A stretch of 64,000 nt of DNA from Bacteroidales bacterium UBA3297 (GTDB taxonomy: Bacteria; Bacteroidota; Bacteroidia; Bacteroidales; Paludibacteraceae), in contig DETD01000016.1 in assembly GCA_002362105.1 (NCBI GenBank), forward strand, positions 1 to 64,000, in the 5' to 3' direction. The first letter of the stretch is position 1, and each line of letters opens with the position of its first letter. Made by a program: the position numbers and the translations under genes. Below the pieces are notes generated by a model. It saw only the letters and a program-made list of their open reading frames with translations, searched no databases and had not been told where the DNA came from. Shown here in pieces: positions 50,823 through 60,136 of this stretch.

Positions 50823-50853
50823 TTTGCGCTGTCAGTTTTTAATGCTAATTTTG
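50823..50853 (+). promoter_or_regulatory. Promoter of the exopolysaccharide operon
   Basis: TTTG (50823-50826), 19 bases, then TAATTTTG (50846-50853). It is an exact consensus match 25 bases before the start of the export lipoprotein gene. Confidence 0.82.
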
Positions 50854-50878
50854 TGGCAAATTTCTGTTTCAAGTGATA

Positions 50879-51688
50879 ATGAAAAAATTACTTTTAATTC
50901 CGTCCGTATGCTTGTGGCTGGCGTCTTGTAATGCCCGCAAAGATATAGTTTATCTGCAGAACAACAAGGTTGACCAAGTCGCTGCCATTGCAAATCAGTA
51001 TACCATTAGAATTGAACCTGGAGACCAGTTGCAGATTGTTGTCTCGTGTAAGGACCCAGAATTGTCTGCAATTTTGAACATGCCGCTTGTTTCTTTCCAA
51101 ACATCAACAAGTACTGTTAATTCCACGAACTCAATTATCACTTATACCGTTAATTCTGACGGAACAATCGATTTCCCTATCATTGGTTCTATCAAGGTTG
51201 GCGGACTCACCCGTGAGGAAGCACGTACTCTGATTGCGGCAAAAATCAAGGAGTCGGAACTGATTCAGGATTTCGTCGTTACTGTGAACTATGCGAATTT
51301 GAAGATTTACATTACCGGTGAGGTGAACTCTCCGGGGGCTTATTCTATTACCGATAATAATGTAAATGTGTTGCAAGCCATTTCAATGGCTCGCGACTTG
51401 ACTATTCACGGCCGTCGTGACGAGGTTTTTGTAATACGTGAGCAGCAGCAGCAGCGTGTTTCTTACCGTCTCGACTTGCGTTCCGATTCTATCTTCCAGT
51501 CTCCTGCTTTCTACTTGAAGCAGAATGACGTGATTTATGTGGCTCCGGGCAAGATGCGTGCTAATCAAAGCACGGTTTCTGGAAACACTTTCCAAAACGC
51601 ACAGTTCTGGGTGTCTGTTGCTAGTGCATTGACTTCTGTTGCAACTTTTGCGTTTGCTATATGGAAATATAATGATAACGGAAAATAA
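50879..51688 (+). CDS. Wza-like polysaccharide export lipoprotein
   Basis: The 269-residue protein starts with a lipoprotein signal (MKKLLLIPSVCLWLASCNA) and has the poly_export domain (YTIRIEPGDQLQIVVS ... YTVNSDGTIDFPIIGSIKVGGLTREEA) and one SLBB domain (KIYITGEVNSPGAYSITDNNVNVLQAISMA). A hydrophobic C-terminal helix (SVASALTSVATFAFAIW) could form the outer-membrane pore, as in Wza. ATG at 50879 is preferred over the GTG at 50873. It is first in the operon, 62 bases before the Wzc-like kinase. Confidence 0.92.
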   Translation: MKKLLLIPSVCLWLASCNARKDIVYLQNNKVDQVAAIANQYTIRIEPGDQLQIVVSCKDPELSAILNMPLVSFQTSTSTVNSTNSIITYTVNSDGTIDFPIIGSIKVGGLTREEARTLIAAKIKESELIQDFVVTVNYANLKIYITGEVNSPGAYSITDNNVNVLQAISMARDLTIHGRRDEVFVIREQQQQRVSYRLDLRSDSIFQSPAFYLKQNDVIYVAPGKMRANQSTVSGNTFQNAQFWVSVASALTSVATFAFAIWKYNDNGK

Positions 51689-51750
51689 GAGCAACAACGG
51701 TAACAGATCTGAGAATAAGCAACGAAATATAAGAGAAAACAAAATAATAT

Positions 51751-54201
51751 ATGTTTGAAGAAAATAACCAGTACATGTCTGCCATCCAACATTCTGAGAA
51801 TGAGGAGGACAGCCTGGAGTGGAAAAACATAGTCGACATAATAGTTAATAACAAACTGTGGATAGTTTTATCCATAGTTTGTTTCTTGTTTTTAGCGCTT
51901 GTCTATCTTCGTCATACGCCGAAGATGTATTCCAGCACGACTAGCTTCATTGTGAAGGATGAAAAGAAGGGGGGCGCTATGGGAGGCATTTCTTCCGAAT
52001 TCTCCGATTTGGGTCTGCTTTCTACAAAATCGTCTGTCGATGACGAAATTGAAGCGTTTAAGTCGCCATATCTGATGTATATGGTGGTCAAACAGTTGAA
52101 GCTGGATGTCAGTTATACCAAGAAGCAGTTCCTTAAGTCTACTGACCTGTATACGCTGACCCCTGTTACCGCTACTTTCCCACAGTTGCGCGATGAGGAC
52201 ATCTTCAGTTTCAAGGTGAGGTTTGTTTCAGTAAACAACTTTGAAATTTCCGACTTTAGGAAATACGATAGTGAAATCGGCGACTATGTCGAGTTTGAGA
52301 ATGTCGTCAATGCCAGACCGTTCCAGAATGTTAAAACTCCTATCGGTGACGTTAGCTTGGCTCCTTCTGCCGAGTTCTCGACCGACTGCGTGGGTGGCGA
52401 GGTGGTTATTTCAAAAAACGATGCCTATAAGTTGGCTAAAAACCTCTCGCAGAACCTCAATGTGGAACTTGTTTCCAAAAAATCGTCGGTGGTCAATATC
52501 GCTTACAAGGATTTCTCTCCGAAGAAGGCGACCGACGTTCTTAACAACTTGCTGGATATCTATAACCGCGAGCGTATTGAAGATAACCGACAAATGGCTG
52601 CCAATACCTCGAAATTTATTGACGGCAGATTGTTGATTATTGAACAGGAACTGGGTGGAATTGATAACGATATTGAACGCTATAAGAGTACCGAGCTGTT
52701 GACGAATGTACAGGCTGCCGGTACTTCGTATCTGGGTGAGTCGAATGCCTATTCTGCCAAGTCGCTCGAGGCTAACAACCAGTTGAGCATTGCGCAGTTT
52801 ATTAAGAACTGCATTAAGGCTCCTACCGATAAACCGACCATGCTGCCTGCTAACGCCGGCTTGGCTGACGAGGGCATAAGCAAACAGATTACCGAGTACA
52901 ACTCGATGGTGATGAAGTACAACCGGTTGATGGCAAACAGTAGCGAGAAGAACCCTTTGGTTATTGAACTCAAAAACCAGATGAACTCTTTGAGCGCTTC
53001 TATCGATAACACGCTCGACAACCTTATCCAAGCCTATACCATGAAGGTGGAAAGCCTCAAGGGCAAGGAAAACCAAATTCACCAGAAGATTGCCGCTAAT
53101 CCGCGTCAGGAGAAGTACCTTCTCTCTATCGGTCGCCAGCAGAAGATTAAGGAAAGCCTTTATCTTTACTTATTGCAGAAACGTGAAGAGAACGAATTGT
53201 CTGGTAACCTGATGGTCAGCAATTTGCGTATTCTTACTCCTCCACGGGGTGAAGACAAGCCAGTGAGCCCTAAGAAACTGCAGATTCTGATTGTTGCGCT
53301 GGTGCTTGGTTTCGTTTTCCCTGTAGGTTTGTTCTGGTTGCTCGATGTGCTCGATGGTACCGTCAGAGGTAAGAAAGACCTTGCCTGCCTGTCGTTGCCT
53401 TACTTGGGCGATATTCCGCTGTGCGGGCGAATTAAGGATAACTCGAAGTTGCCTCTGCCTGTTCGCATTGTGGTGGCCGATAAGAAACGTGATGCGGCCA
53501 ACGAGTCGTTCCGTGTGCTCCGTTCAAACCTCAATTTCATGATTGCCAACAAAGACAGCCATGTTATGATGTACACGTCTTTCTTCCCTAACTCGGGTAA
53601 GACTTTCGTTGCTGCCAACTTGGCTGTGGGTATTGCCCTGACTGGTAAGAAGGTAATCTTGATTGACGCCGATATGCGTAAGGCTGAGTTGAGTAAACAT
53701 ATGGCCAATAAGCGCCAGGGTTTGTCTACTTATCTGAATGGTCAGTCTTCCGATTTGAAGCATCTGATTGTGAAATCTTCCGAACACGAGAATCTGAGCA
53801 TTCTGCCTTGTGGCGCAATGCCGCCAAATCCGTCTGAGTTGCTCCTTACCGACAAATTGGAAAAACTCATCAACGAGTTGAAGGGAATGTACGACTATAT
53901 CTTCATCGACTGTACGCCGCTCAACATTGTGGCCGATGCCTCAATTGTGGGCAAATACGCCGATTTGGTACTCTTCGTCATTCGTCAGGGTAAGTTCATC
54001 CGCCAGGCGTTGCCTGAATTGGAGGCCTTCTACAAGAACGGTACGTTCAAGAGTATGGCAACCATCCTCAATGGTACGTTCGATGCTCATTCTTATGGTC
54101 GCTATGGCAATTATGGCACCTACGGCTCTTATGGCAGCTACGGTAGCTATGGCACCTACGGCTATTATGGCTCAACTAGCGATGAGGCTGAAGAAGACTA
54201 A
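51751..54201 (+). CDS. Wzc-like tyrosine kinase, polysaccharide co-polymerase
   Basis: The 816-residue inner-membrane BY-kinase has a Wzz domain after the first helix (LWIVLSIVCFLFLALVYL, about 34-51), a coiled-coil periplasmic part, a GNVR segment, a second helix (about 510-535) and a C-terminal kinase. The Walker A variant is FPNSGKTF near 614 and Walker A' is LIDADMRKAEL near 640; FIDCTPLNIVADA is Walker B. The tail has ten tyrosines in YG repeats (about 785-812), the expected autophosphorylation cluster. It controls chain length with the Wza-like protein. A Wzb-type phosphatase is not seen here. Confidence 0.94.
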   Translation: MFEENNQYMSAIQHSENEEDSLEWKNIVDIIVNNKLWIVLSIVCFLFLALVYLRHTPKMYSSTTSFIVKDEKKGGAMGGISSEFSDLGLLSTKSSVDDEIEAFKSPYLMYMVVKQLKLDVSYTKKQFLKSTDLYTLTPVTATFPQLRDEDIFSFKVRFVSVNNFEISDFRKYDSEIGDYVEFENVVNARPFQNVKTPIGDVSLAPSAEFSTDCVGGEVVISKNDAYKLAKNLSQNLNVELVSKKSSVVNIAYKDFSPKKATDVLNNLLDIYNRERIEDNRQMAANTSKFIDGRLLIIEQELGGIDNDIERYKSTELLTNVQAAGTSYLGESNAYSAKSLEANNQLSIAQFIKNCIKAPTDKPTMLPANAGLADEGISKQITEYNSMVMKYNRLMANSSEKNPLVIELKNQMNSLSASIDNTLDNLIQAYTMKVESLKGKENQIHQKIAANPRQEKYLLSIGRQQKIKESLYLYLLQKREENELSGNLMVSNLRILTPPRGEDKPVSPKKLQILIVALVLGFVFPVGLFWLLDVLDGTVRGKKDLACLSLPYLGDIPLCGRIKDNSKLPLPVRIVVADKKRDAANESFRVLRSNLNFMIANKDSHVMMYTSFFPNSGKTFVAANLAVGIALTGKKVILIDADMRKAELSKHMANKRQGLSTYLNGQSSDLKHLIVKSSEHENLSILPCGAMPPNPSELLLTDKLEKLINELKGMYDYIFIDCTPLNIVADASIVGKYADLVLFVIRQGKFIRQALPELEAFYKNGTFKSMATILNGTFDAHSYGRYGNYGTYGSYGSYGSYGTYGYYGSTSDEAEED

Positions 54202-54231
54202 TTTTGTTTTGCTGTAAAAATTATTGAATAA

Positions 54232-55107
54232 ATGAAGGGTATTATTCTAGCGGGCGGTAGTGCAACACGCCTATACCCGCTTTCAAAGTCTATTTCGAAG
54301 CAGATAATGCCGGTTTACGACAAACCGATGATCTATTATCCGCTTTCTACCTTAATGTTGGCAGGCATCCGTGAGGTGCTTATCATTTCAACCCCTCGTG
54401 ACCTTCCTATGTTTCGTAGTCTGTTGGGCGACGGTAAGCAGTTGGGTATGCGGCTTGAATACATTGTTCAAGAACGTCCCGATGGATTGGCACAGGCTTT
54501 CATCCTCGGTAAGGATTTCCTTAACGGCGATGCCGGTTGTCTGATTTTGGGCGACAATATGTTCTATGGCCAGAACTTCTCGGCTATGTTGCGTAAGGCG
54601 GCTGCCCGTGAGTGCGGTGCCTCTATTTTCGGCTATTATGTTAAAGACCCAAGAGCCTATGGCGTGGTTGAGTTCGATGCCGATGGTAAGGTGCTCTCGC
54701 TAGAAGAAAAGCCTGAAAAACCGAAGTCGAACTATGCTGTGCCTGGTTTGTATTTCTATGATAAGACAGTTTGTGAAAAGGCTGCCTCGCTGAAGCCTTC
54801 TCCTCGTGGCGAACTGGAAATTACCGATCTGAACAAACTCTACCTGAACGAGGGTTCGCTTCATGTTGATCTGTTCGGACGTGGTTTCGCTTGGCTCGAT
54901 ACCGGTAATTGTGACTCTTTGCTCGAGGCTGGCAACTTTATCGCTACTATTCAGAACCGACAGGGCTTTTATGTGGCCTGCATCGAGGAAATTGCATGGC
55001 GTAACGGCTGGATTAACGATGCCCAGTTGCGTCAGCACGGCGAAGACCTGAAAAAGACCCTTTACGGTCAGTATATACTTTCGTTACTCGAAATGGAGGG
55101 TAAATAA
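54232..55107 (+). CDS. rfbA: Glucose-1-phosphate thymidylyltransferase
   Basis: The 291-residue enzyme makes dTDP-glucose from glucose 1-phosphate and dTTP. Motifs: [28 protein letters not shown] near the start, LGDNMFYG near residue 102, [21 protein letters not shown], and GLYFYD with the C-terminal regulatory helices. Typical length. It begins 30 bases after the kinase, so it is part of the exopolysaccharide operon and supplies dTDP-sugars, probably dTDP-rhamnose. Confidence 0.96.
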   Translation: MKGIILAGGSATRLYPLSKSISKQIMPVYDKPMIYYPLSTLMLAGIREVLIISTPRDLPMFRSLLGDGKQLGMRLEYIVQERPDGLAQAFILGKDFLNGDAGCLILGDNMFYGQNFSAMLRKAAARECGASIFGYYVKDPRAYGVVEFDADGKVLSLEEKPEKPKSNYAVPGLYFYDKTVCEKAASLKPSPRGELEITDLNKLYLNEGSLHVDLFGRGFAWLDTGNCDSLLEAGNFIATIQNRQGFYVACIEEIAWRNGWINDAQLRQHGEDLKKTLYGQYILSLLEMEGK

Positions 55108-55124
55108 TAAAAAACTAAAAATAA

Positions 55125-55676
55125 ATGGAATTTATTGAACAGAAAATAAAGGGAGTTTGGGTTATTGAGCCTAAAGTGTTCGGTGACGCACGTGGATACT
55201 TCTTTGAATCGTTCCGACAGGAAGAGTTCGATAAGCACATCGGACACCATGTCGAGTTTATCCAGGACAACGAGTCTAAGTCTTCTTACGGTGTGCTCCG
55301 TGGTTTGCACTACCAGAAGGGCGAATTTGCACAGGCTAAGCTCGTTCGTGTGGTGAAGGGCTGCGTCTTAGACGTTGCTGTTGACATTCGTAAGTCTTCT
55401 CCTACTTTCGGACAGTATGTGGCTGTGGAACTTTCTGAAGACAACAAGAAGCAGCTCTATATTCCGCGTGGCTTCGCACACGGATTCGTAGTGAAGAGCC
55501 AGGAGGCTGTTTTCTGTTATAAGGTCGATAATGTTTACGCTCCGCAGGCCGAGGCCGGCATCGTTTACAACGACCCTACCATCAATGTAGAATGGGGTGT
55601 GCCTGAAAAAGACGTCCTTCTTTCTGCCAAAGACACTGTCTCTCCAAAACTGCTCGATGCAGAAGTATTCGAATAA
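55125..55676 (+). CDS. rfbC: dTDP-4-dehydrorhamnose 3,5-epimerase
   Basis: The 183-residue cupin-like epimerase acts at the third step of dTDP-L-rhamnose synthesis. Family residues are visible: GDARGYFFESF near residues 22-32, the catalytic His in LRGLHYQKG near 63, GCVLDVAVDIRKSSPTFGQY, and YIPRGFAHGF near 117. Length is typical. It is 17 bases after rfbA and 12 bases before rfbD. Confidence 0.96.
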   Translation: MEFIEQKIKGVWVIEPKVFGDARGYFFESFRQEEFDKHIGHHVEFIQDNESKSSYGVLRGLHYQKGEFAQAKLVRVVKGCVLDVAVDIRKSSPTFGQYVAVELSEDNKKQLYIPRGFAHGFVVKSQEAVFCYKVDNVYAPQAEAGIVYNDPTINVEWGVPEKDVLLSAKDTVSPKLLDAEVFE

Positions 55677-55688
55677 ACGCTTAAGACA

Positions 55689-56546
55689 ATGAATATTCTT
55701 GTAACTGGTGCAAATGGTCAACTTGGCAACGAAATGCGCCGTGTGGCCGTTAAAAGCGCCAATAACTATATTTTTACCGACGTTGCAGAGCTCGACATCA
55801 CAAATGCGGCCGCTGTTCTCGATATGGTGAAGGCTAATAGCGTTAACGTGATTGTTAACTGCGCTGCCTATACTAATGTCGACAAGGCTGAAGACGATGT
55901 GGAGTTTGCCGACCTTTTGAACAATAAGGCTGCCGAAAACTTGGCTGTTGCTGCTAAGGCTGTCGATGCGACGCTCATCCATGTTTCTACCGACTATGTC
56001 TTCCAGGGTGACAAATGCACTCCTTGCAAGGAAGACTGGCCTACTTGCCCTAATGGCGTTTATGGTAAGACCAAGTTGGCTGGTGAATTGAGCATTGCTG
56101 CAACTGGCTGCAAGCACCTCATTTTCCGCACGGCTTGGCTTTACTCTCCGTTCGGTAAGAATTTCGTGAAGACGATGCAGACACTTACCCGCGATAAAGA
56201 CAGCCTTAAGGTGGTTTTCGACCAGGTGGGTACTCCTACTTATGCTGGCGATTTGGCTGCCGTTATCTATAAGGTTATCGAAGAGAATATGCTCGACAAG
56301 CAGGGCATTTATCACTTCAGTAACGAGGGTGCTATCTCGTGGTACGATTTCGCACAGGAAATCTGCGAACTTAGTGGTAACACTTGCGATATTCAGCCTT
56401 GTCATAGCGACGAGTTCCCTTCTAAGGTTAAACGCCCAAGTTTCTCTGTACTCGACAAGACTAAGGTGAAGGAAACTTTCGGCATTACCATTCCTTACTG
56501 GAGAACTTCGCTCAAGAAGTGCATCGAAGAGTTGAAGAATATGTAA
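55689..56546 (+). CDS. rfbD: dTDP-4-dehydrorhamnose reductase
   Basis: The 285-residue extended SDR enzyme completes dTDP-L-rhamnose with NAD(P)H. The nucleotide-binding TGANGQLGNEM is at residues 6-16, STDYVFQGD near 101, the catalytic Tyr and Lys in YGKTKLAGE near 126, and FRTAWLYSPFGKNFVKTM. It is the last gene of the run; rfbB (dTDP-glucose 4,6-dehydratase) is not in the window. A strong terminator follows. Confidence 0.95.
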   Translation: MNILVTGANGQLGNEMRRVAVKSANNYIFTDVAELDITNAAAVLDMVKANSVNVIVNCAAYTNVDKAEDDVEFADLLNNKAAENLAVAAKAVDATLIHVSTDYVFQGDKCTPCKEDWPTCPNGVYGKTKLAGELSIAATGCKHLIFRTAWLYSPFGKNFVKTMQTLTRDKDSLKVVFDQVGTPTYAGDLAAVIYKVIEENMLDKQGIYHFSNEGAISWYDFAQEICELSGNTCDIQPCHSDEFPSKVKRPSFSVLDKTKVKETFGITIPYWRTSLKKCIEELKNM

Positions 56547-56576
56547 TTCCGACGTTTAGTCGTCAATAGACATAAA

Positions 56577-56610
56577 AGAAAAAGGACAGTCATTTGGCTG
56601 TCCTTTTTCT
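56577..56610. terminator. Bidirectional terminator after rfbD
   Basis: AGAAAAAGGACAG (56577-56589) and CTGTCCTTTTTCT (56598-56610) form a perfect 13-base stem. It lies between convergent rfbD and the DUF4384 gene. Confidence 0.92.
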
Positions 56611-56632
56611 ATTTATTGTTGGTCGGTTTTTA

Positions 56633-57505
56633 TTAATAACCGATGTTTACGCTCTTGTTGTAGATGCCTAGCTGGCAACTCTTGGCAGCGGTAAGTCCGG
56701 GTGTTTTAAGCACCTTGTTCACTACGCGGAGGTCGAATGGCTCCGGATAGGCTAGCAATAGCAGGTGGTCGGTACCGGCAGGCTCCGCAAAGGAAATAGG
56801 GTAGTCTTTGAGGTCGATGGTGCTGTTTGCTGGTATCAGCAGGTGGCTGAGGGTCATACCTTCATCGACAGGCATACAGTCGTAAAGTTCGCCTTCTGCG
56901 TTAATGTCGATTATGTTGACATACAGGTCTACGTTGCTGGTGTTGCTTACGCGGAAGTAGGCTTCTTTGCCAATATACACTTTACCGTTCAGCACGGTGT
57001 CGGCTTTCCGGTCCATAATGTCGAAACGGACGCCATAATCGCTTGTGCCGTTGCTGATCTGTACCAGTGAGTTGTTGGCCTGCTTGAAGGCTAATGCGCG
57101 CGCCATGTCGTTCTCTATCGATGCGCCACGGTAGCTACAACCGGCTGCGTTGTGGCTAACGGTGCTGCTGCTGCCGTTCATAAGGGAACCGACCATGTGG
57201 TCGAAGTATTTGCCCGATGCCGAGTTCTGGCTGCCCTGGATGCTGGCAATCAGACTTGAAACCTTTTGTGCGTTCGACTGCTTTAAGGCGTATACCTTGC
57301 TGGTTTCTTTGTTCAATATGCTCAGGGCCGAGTTCTGGCCGACACGGACAACATCGTTCTCTTGAAGCACCTCGCGTCTGGTGAGTTTCTTCCACGCGCC
57401 GGCTTCTTGCTTTTCGGCTGTTCCGGTCACGTTGTATACAATCAGGTTTTGTGCGCCTGCCAGTTCTCCCAGGCAGAGAAGCGCGGCTATTATCAACTTT
57501 TTCAT
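56633..57505 (-). CDS. Secreted DUF4384 protein with an SH3/FecR-like N-terminus
   Basis: The 290-residue product has a signal peptide (MKKLIIAALLCLGELAGA). Residues about 24-75 look like a FecR or SH3b-like strand set (YNVTGTAEKQEAGAWKKLTRREVLQENDVVRV). The second half matches DUF4384: VYIGKEAYFRVSNTSNVDLYVNIIDINAEGELYDCMP and a later FAEPAGTDHLLLLAYPEPFDL. In other Bacteroidota such proteins often accompany caspase-like peptidases or Ser/Thr kinases, which I do not see here. Periplasmic location is inferred; function unknown. Confidence 0.75.
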   Translation of the reverse strand: MKKLIIAALLCLGELAGAQNLIVYNVTGTAEKQEAGAWKKLTRREVLQENDVVRVGQNSALSILNKETSKVYALKQSNAQKVSSLIASIQGSQNSASGKYFDHMVGSLMNGSSSTVSHNAAGCSYRGASIENDMARALAFKQANNSLVQISNGTSDYGVRFDIMDRKADTVLNGKVYIGKEAYFRVSNTSNVDLYVNIIDINAEGELYDCMPVDEGMTLSHLLIPANSTIDLKDYPISFAEPAGTDHLLLLAYPEPFDLRVVNKVLKTPGLTAAKSCQLGIYNKSVNIGY

Positions 57506-57607
57506 ATGCTTGTCTTTTTAAGATGTGACTAAATGGGTTTCGTTAGACGAATATACATTTTGTTGCTCTGAAACGCATATCTTGCAAGGTTGCAGCTGTG
57601 GCCCTTC

Positions 57608-58333
57608 TCAGGTCGTTTTCAAATCCACCTTGCCCATTTCGGGCCTTTCTCCCTTTCGGTAATAATAGACTATTCCGTATTCGCAACAGCGCTTTAAACG
57701 CTCGTCTTCGGGCAAATTCGAGAAGTTTTTCTCTATCTCGTTCCATATTTCAAGCAGCAGGTGGTCCACCTCGTCGTTCATCTCCACTATGCTTTTCGAT
57801 GTGCGGTTGGTGTTTTCCTGAAGCACGCGCTGGTTGCTGTATTTGTCCATAAACAGGTCGTAGTAAACGCTGACCTTGGTTATAGGTGGATTGTAGATAG
57901 GTACTCCGCCCTGTATTTTCCGTTGGTTCTCGCCTTCTATAATCTTTTTACCCCATATCGACAAATTTTCATCGCTTGCAATATCTGGTACGGTATAGTT
58001 TTCCGGGTCGAGGCCGTAAAGCTGTTTCGCTTCGGGCTTTATCTCCCCTCGTTGTACGCACATGTTAAGCACCTGTATGAAGTGAGAGACATACATACGT
58101 GCCATTTTTGACTCGTTTGTACATCCGCGGCTGTTTTCCGACTGGCGGGAACGGCTTTGTTCGTACTCCGAGACTTTTCTTCTGTATTTGGGCAGCACCA
58201 TGCTGGCCTGTTCAAGCAAACTGTAGGGGAAGGCCAAATCGTAGGCATCGTCGTATTTCCTGCCTACGTTTACCAACTCTGAGAGCGCCCTCAGGCGCGC
58301 CCGGTTGGTATTGGGTAATCTTCTGTAAGGCAT
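57608..58333 (-). CDS. Conserved hypothetical protein, cytoplasmic
   Basis: The 241-residue protein has no signal peptide or membrane segment. It starts MPYRRLPNTNRARLRAL, a beginning I know from a Bacteroidales family of unknown function, and is rich in charged helices, with KMARMYVSHFIQVLNM and EVDHLLLEIWNEIEKNFSNLPEDERLKRCCEYGIVYYYRKGE. No catalytic motif is evident. It starts 36 bases after the TrmB-prenyl synthase fusion on the same strand. Confidence 0.78.
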   Translation of the reverse strand: MPYRRLPNTNRARLRALSELVNVGRKYDDAYDLAFPYSLLEQASMVLPKYRRKVSEYEQSRSRQSENSRGCTNESKMARMYVSHFIQVLNMCVQRGEIKPEAKQLYGLDPENYTVPDIASDENLSIWGKKIIEGENQRKIQGGVPIYNPPITKVSVYYDLFMDKYSNQRVLQENTNRTSKSIVEMNDEVDHLLLEIWNEIEKNFSNLPEDERLKRCCEYGIVYYYRKGERPEMGKVDLKTT

Positions 58334-58369
58334 CTTATTATCTTTTTTAACAACACATACTAATTGTAT

Positions 58370-60130
58370 TTAAGACTCTCGCTTCAGTAAGTCGTTGGCC
58401 AGCTTTACCAGGGCTGACTTTTGCTCGTCGTTAAGCGTGGTCTTTTCCAGAGCTTTGACCGCAACTTCATATTGGCGGTTCATCTCGTCTTCGGTCGCCT
58501 TCTTGACATTCAGTCGGTTGTAGATGTCGGTAACGGCCTTAATCTTCTTGTCTCTGTCGAATGTCTCTTTGCTAAACCAGTTTATAAGGGCTTCTTCGTC
58601 TGGGGTACCTTTTGCAAGTTCCAGTGCCTTTAGGTATAAATAGGTTTTTTTGTTCTCTACAATATCGCCGCCAATGTTCTTGCCGAAGACTTCTGTGTCT
58701 CCGTATACGTCGAGAATGTCGTCGCACAACTGGAACGAAAGTCCGACGCCAATACCGAAGTCGTAGAGGGCGTTGGCGTTCTTCTTGTCGGCACCGCCAC
58801 AAATAGCTCCTATTTTCAGCGAGCCAGCCAGCAGAACAGCGGTCTTCAGGCGTATCATCTCCATGTAGTTGTTAATCGACACCTTGGTGCTTTTCTCAAA
58901 GTTCATGTCGTACTGCTGGCCTTCCATAACGCCTATCACTGTCTCGTTGAAGTGTTTCAGCACGGCTGGCATATACTTGTTCTTTGTCTTGGCAATCAGC
59001 TCGTATGCCTTTGCCATCATAGTGTCGCCCGAAAGAATAGCGGTATTCTCGTCCCACACTTTGTGTACGGTTGGTTTGCCTCGGCGCTTGTCTGCGTTGT
59101 CCATAATGTCGTCGTGCAGCAGGGTGAAGTTGTGGAACATCTCCAAACCTAGTGCGGCCGACAAGGCGGGTTGCACTTCTCCACAATAGAGTTGGCAGGC
59201 AAATAGTGTGAATGCCGGACGCAGGCGTTTTCCTCCTATCTCAACCAGTTCGTATGCTATAGGCTCGTAAAGGCCTTGTGGTTCCTTCTTGAATTTGTAT
59301 TTTGCCAGCTGCTGGCGAACATAGTTCTGTATTTCGCTGAAACTCATTTCTTTCTTGTCTGCATTCATCTTCCCGTTATTTAAGATGGTTCTGGCATCGC
59401 GTCCGAAACTGCGGTAAGTGTCGAACTCTATTTCAACATCGGGTTCGGTAAACGAGTTGCGGTCGTCGAGCGGAAAGGCCAGGTATTTTATGGTTATACC
59501 TCTTCCCAACCATTGTTGCTCGTAATAGGTCTTTATGCTTAAAACCGGGTCGTTTGCTTTGGTCGACGCGTAAAGGTCGGTTATGCGCTCTATGGGCTGT
59601 ATGTTGTTCGCCTTTAGCAACTCGTCGGTATAGGTGAACATAAACTGGCTGTCGGTCTTCAGGTTCATCGTCCCGTTGGTTGCCAATATCTGCTGGTATA
59701 GGCGCAGGAAGGTTGAACTGGTAAGGCGTTTGTTCACTTTCTTCATTTGTGGGTCCGGAAAGGTCAGCCATATTTCGCTTATCTCGCCTTTTTCAAAGAA
59801 TGCGCTAATCATCTCGATGCTGGTTCTGATGAATGCCACATTCTTCAGGCCTTTCTGTAAGGCTTGTTTGGCGCCTGTCCACATACGTGCCCCTTTAATG
59901 TCGACTCCAATATAGTTTTTGTCGGCATTCTGTTCAGCCTGGGCTACTGTGTATTCGCCTTTCCCACAACCCAGTTCAAGAACGATGGGGTTGTTGTTGC
60001 CGAAATAGGTGTTCCATTGCCCTTTTTTCTCGAATGGTTTCCCACTTTCGCGCCATACGCCGTAAGTGTATTGGAATACGTTTTCGAACGTTTCCATATC
60101 GCTGAATTTCGCCAGTTTACCTTTTCCCAT
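58370..60130 (-). CDS. Fusion of tRNA (guanine-N7)-methyltransferase TrmB with a short-chain prenyl diphosphate synthase
   Basis: This single 586-residue frame holds two whole enzymes. Residues 1-250 are TrmB: LELGCGKGEYT for SAM, FIRTSIEMI, WLTFPDPQMKKVNKRLT and LSIKTYYEQQWLGRGITIKYL. Residues 255-586 are a trans-prenyl synthase: GGKRLRPAF near 299, first Asp motif HDDIMD near 339, second CDDILDVYGD near 460, and KKTYLYLKAL. The residue five before the first Asp is Phe, so a C15-C20 product is likely. There is no stop or shift at the join (near 59370), but an internal ATG at 59368 could start a separate synthase. No such fusion is known to me. Confidence 0.85.
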   Translation of the reverse strand: MGKGKLAKFSDMETFENVFQYTYGVWRESGKPFEKKGQWNTYFGNNNPIVLELGCGKGEYTVAQAEQNADKNYIGVDIKGARMWTGAKQALQKGLKNVAFIRTSIEMISAFFEKGEISEIWLTFPDPQMKKVNKRLTSSTFLRLYQQILATNGTMNLKTDSQFMFTYTDELLKANNIQPIERITDLYASTKANDPVLSIKTYYEQQWLGRGITIKYLAFPLDDRNSFTEPDVEIEFDTYRSFGRDARTILNNGKMNADKKEMSFSEIQNYVRQQLAKYKFKKEPQGLYEPIAYELVEIGGKRLRPAFTLFACQLYCGEVQPALSAALGLEMFHNFTLLHDDIMDNADKRRGKPTVHKVWDENTAILSGDTMMAKAYELIAKTKNKYMPAVLKHFNETVIGVMEGQQYDMNFEKSTKVSINNYMEMIRLKTAVLLAGSLKIGAICGGADKKNANALYDFGIGVGLSFQLCDDILDVYGDTEVFGKNIGGDIVENKKTYLYLKALELAKGTPDEEALINWFSKETFDRDKKIKAVTDIYNRLNVKKATEDEMNRQYEVAVKALEKTTLNDEQKSALVKLANDLLKRES

Positions 60131-60136
60131 GTTGTT

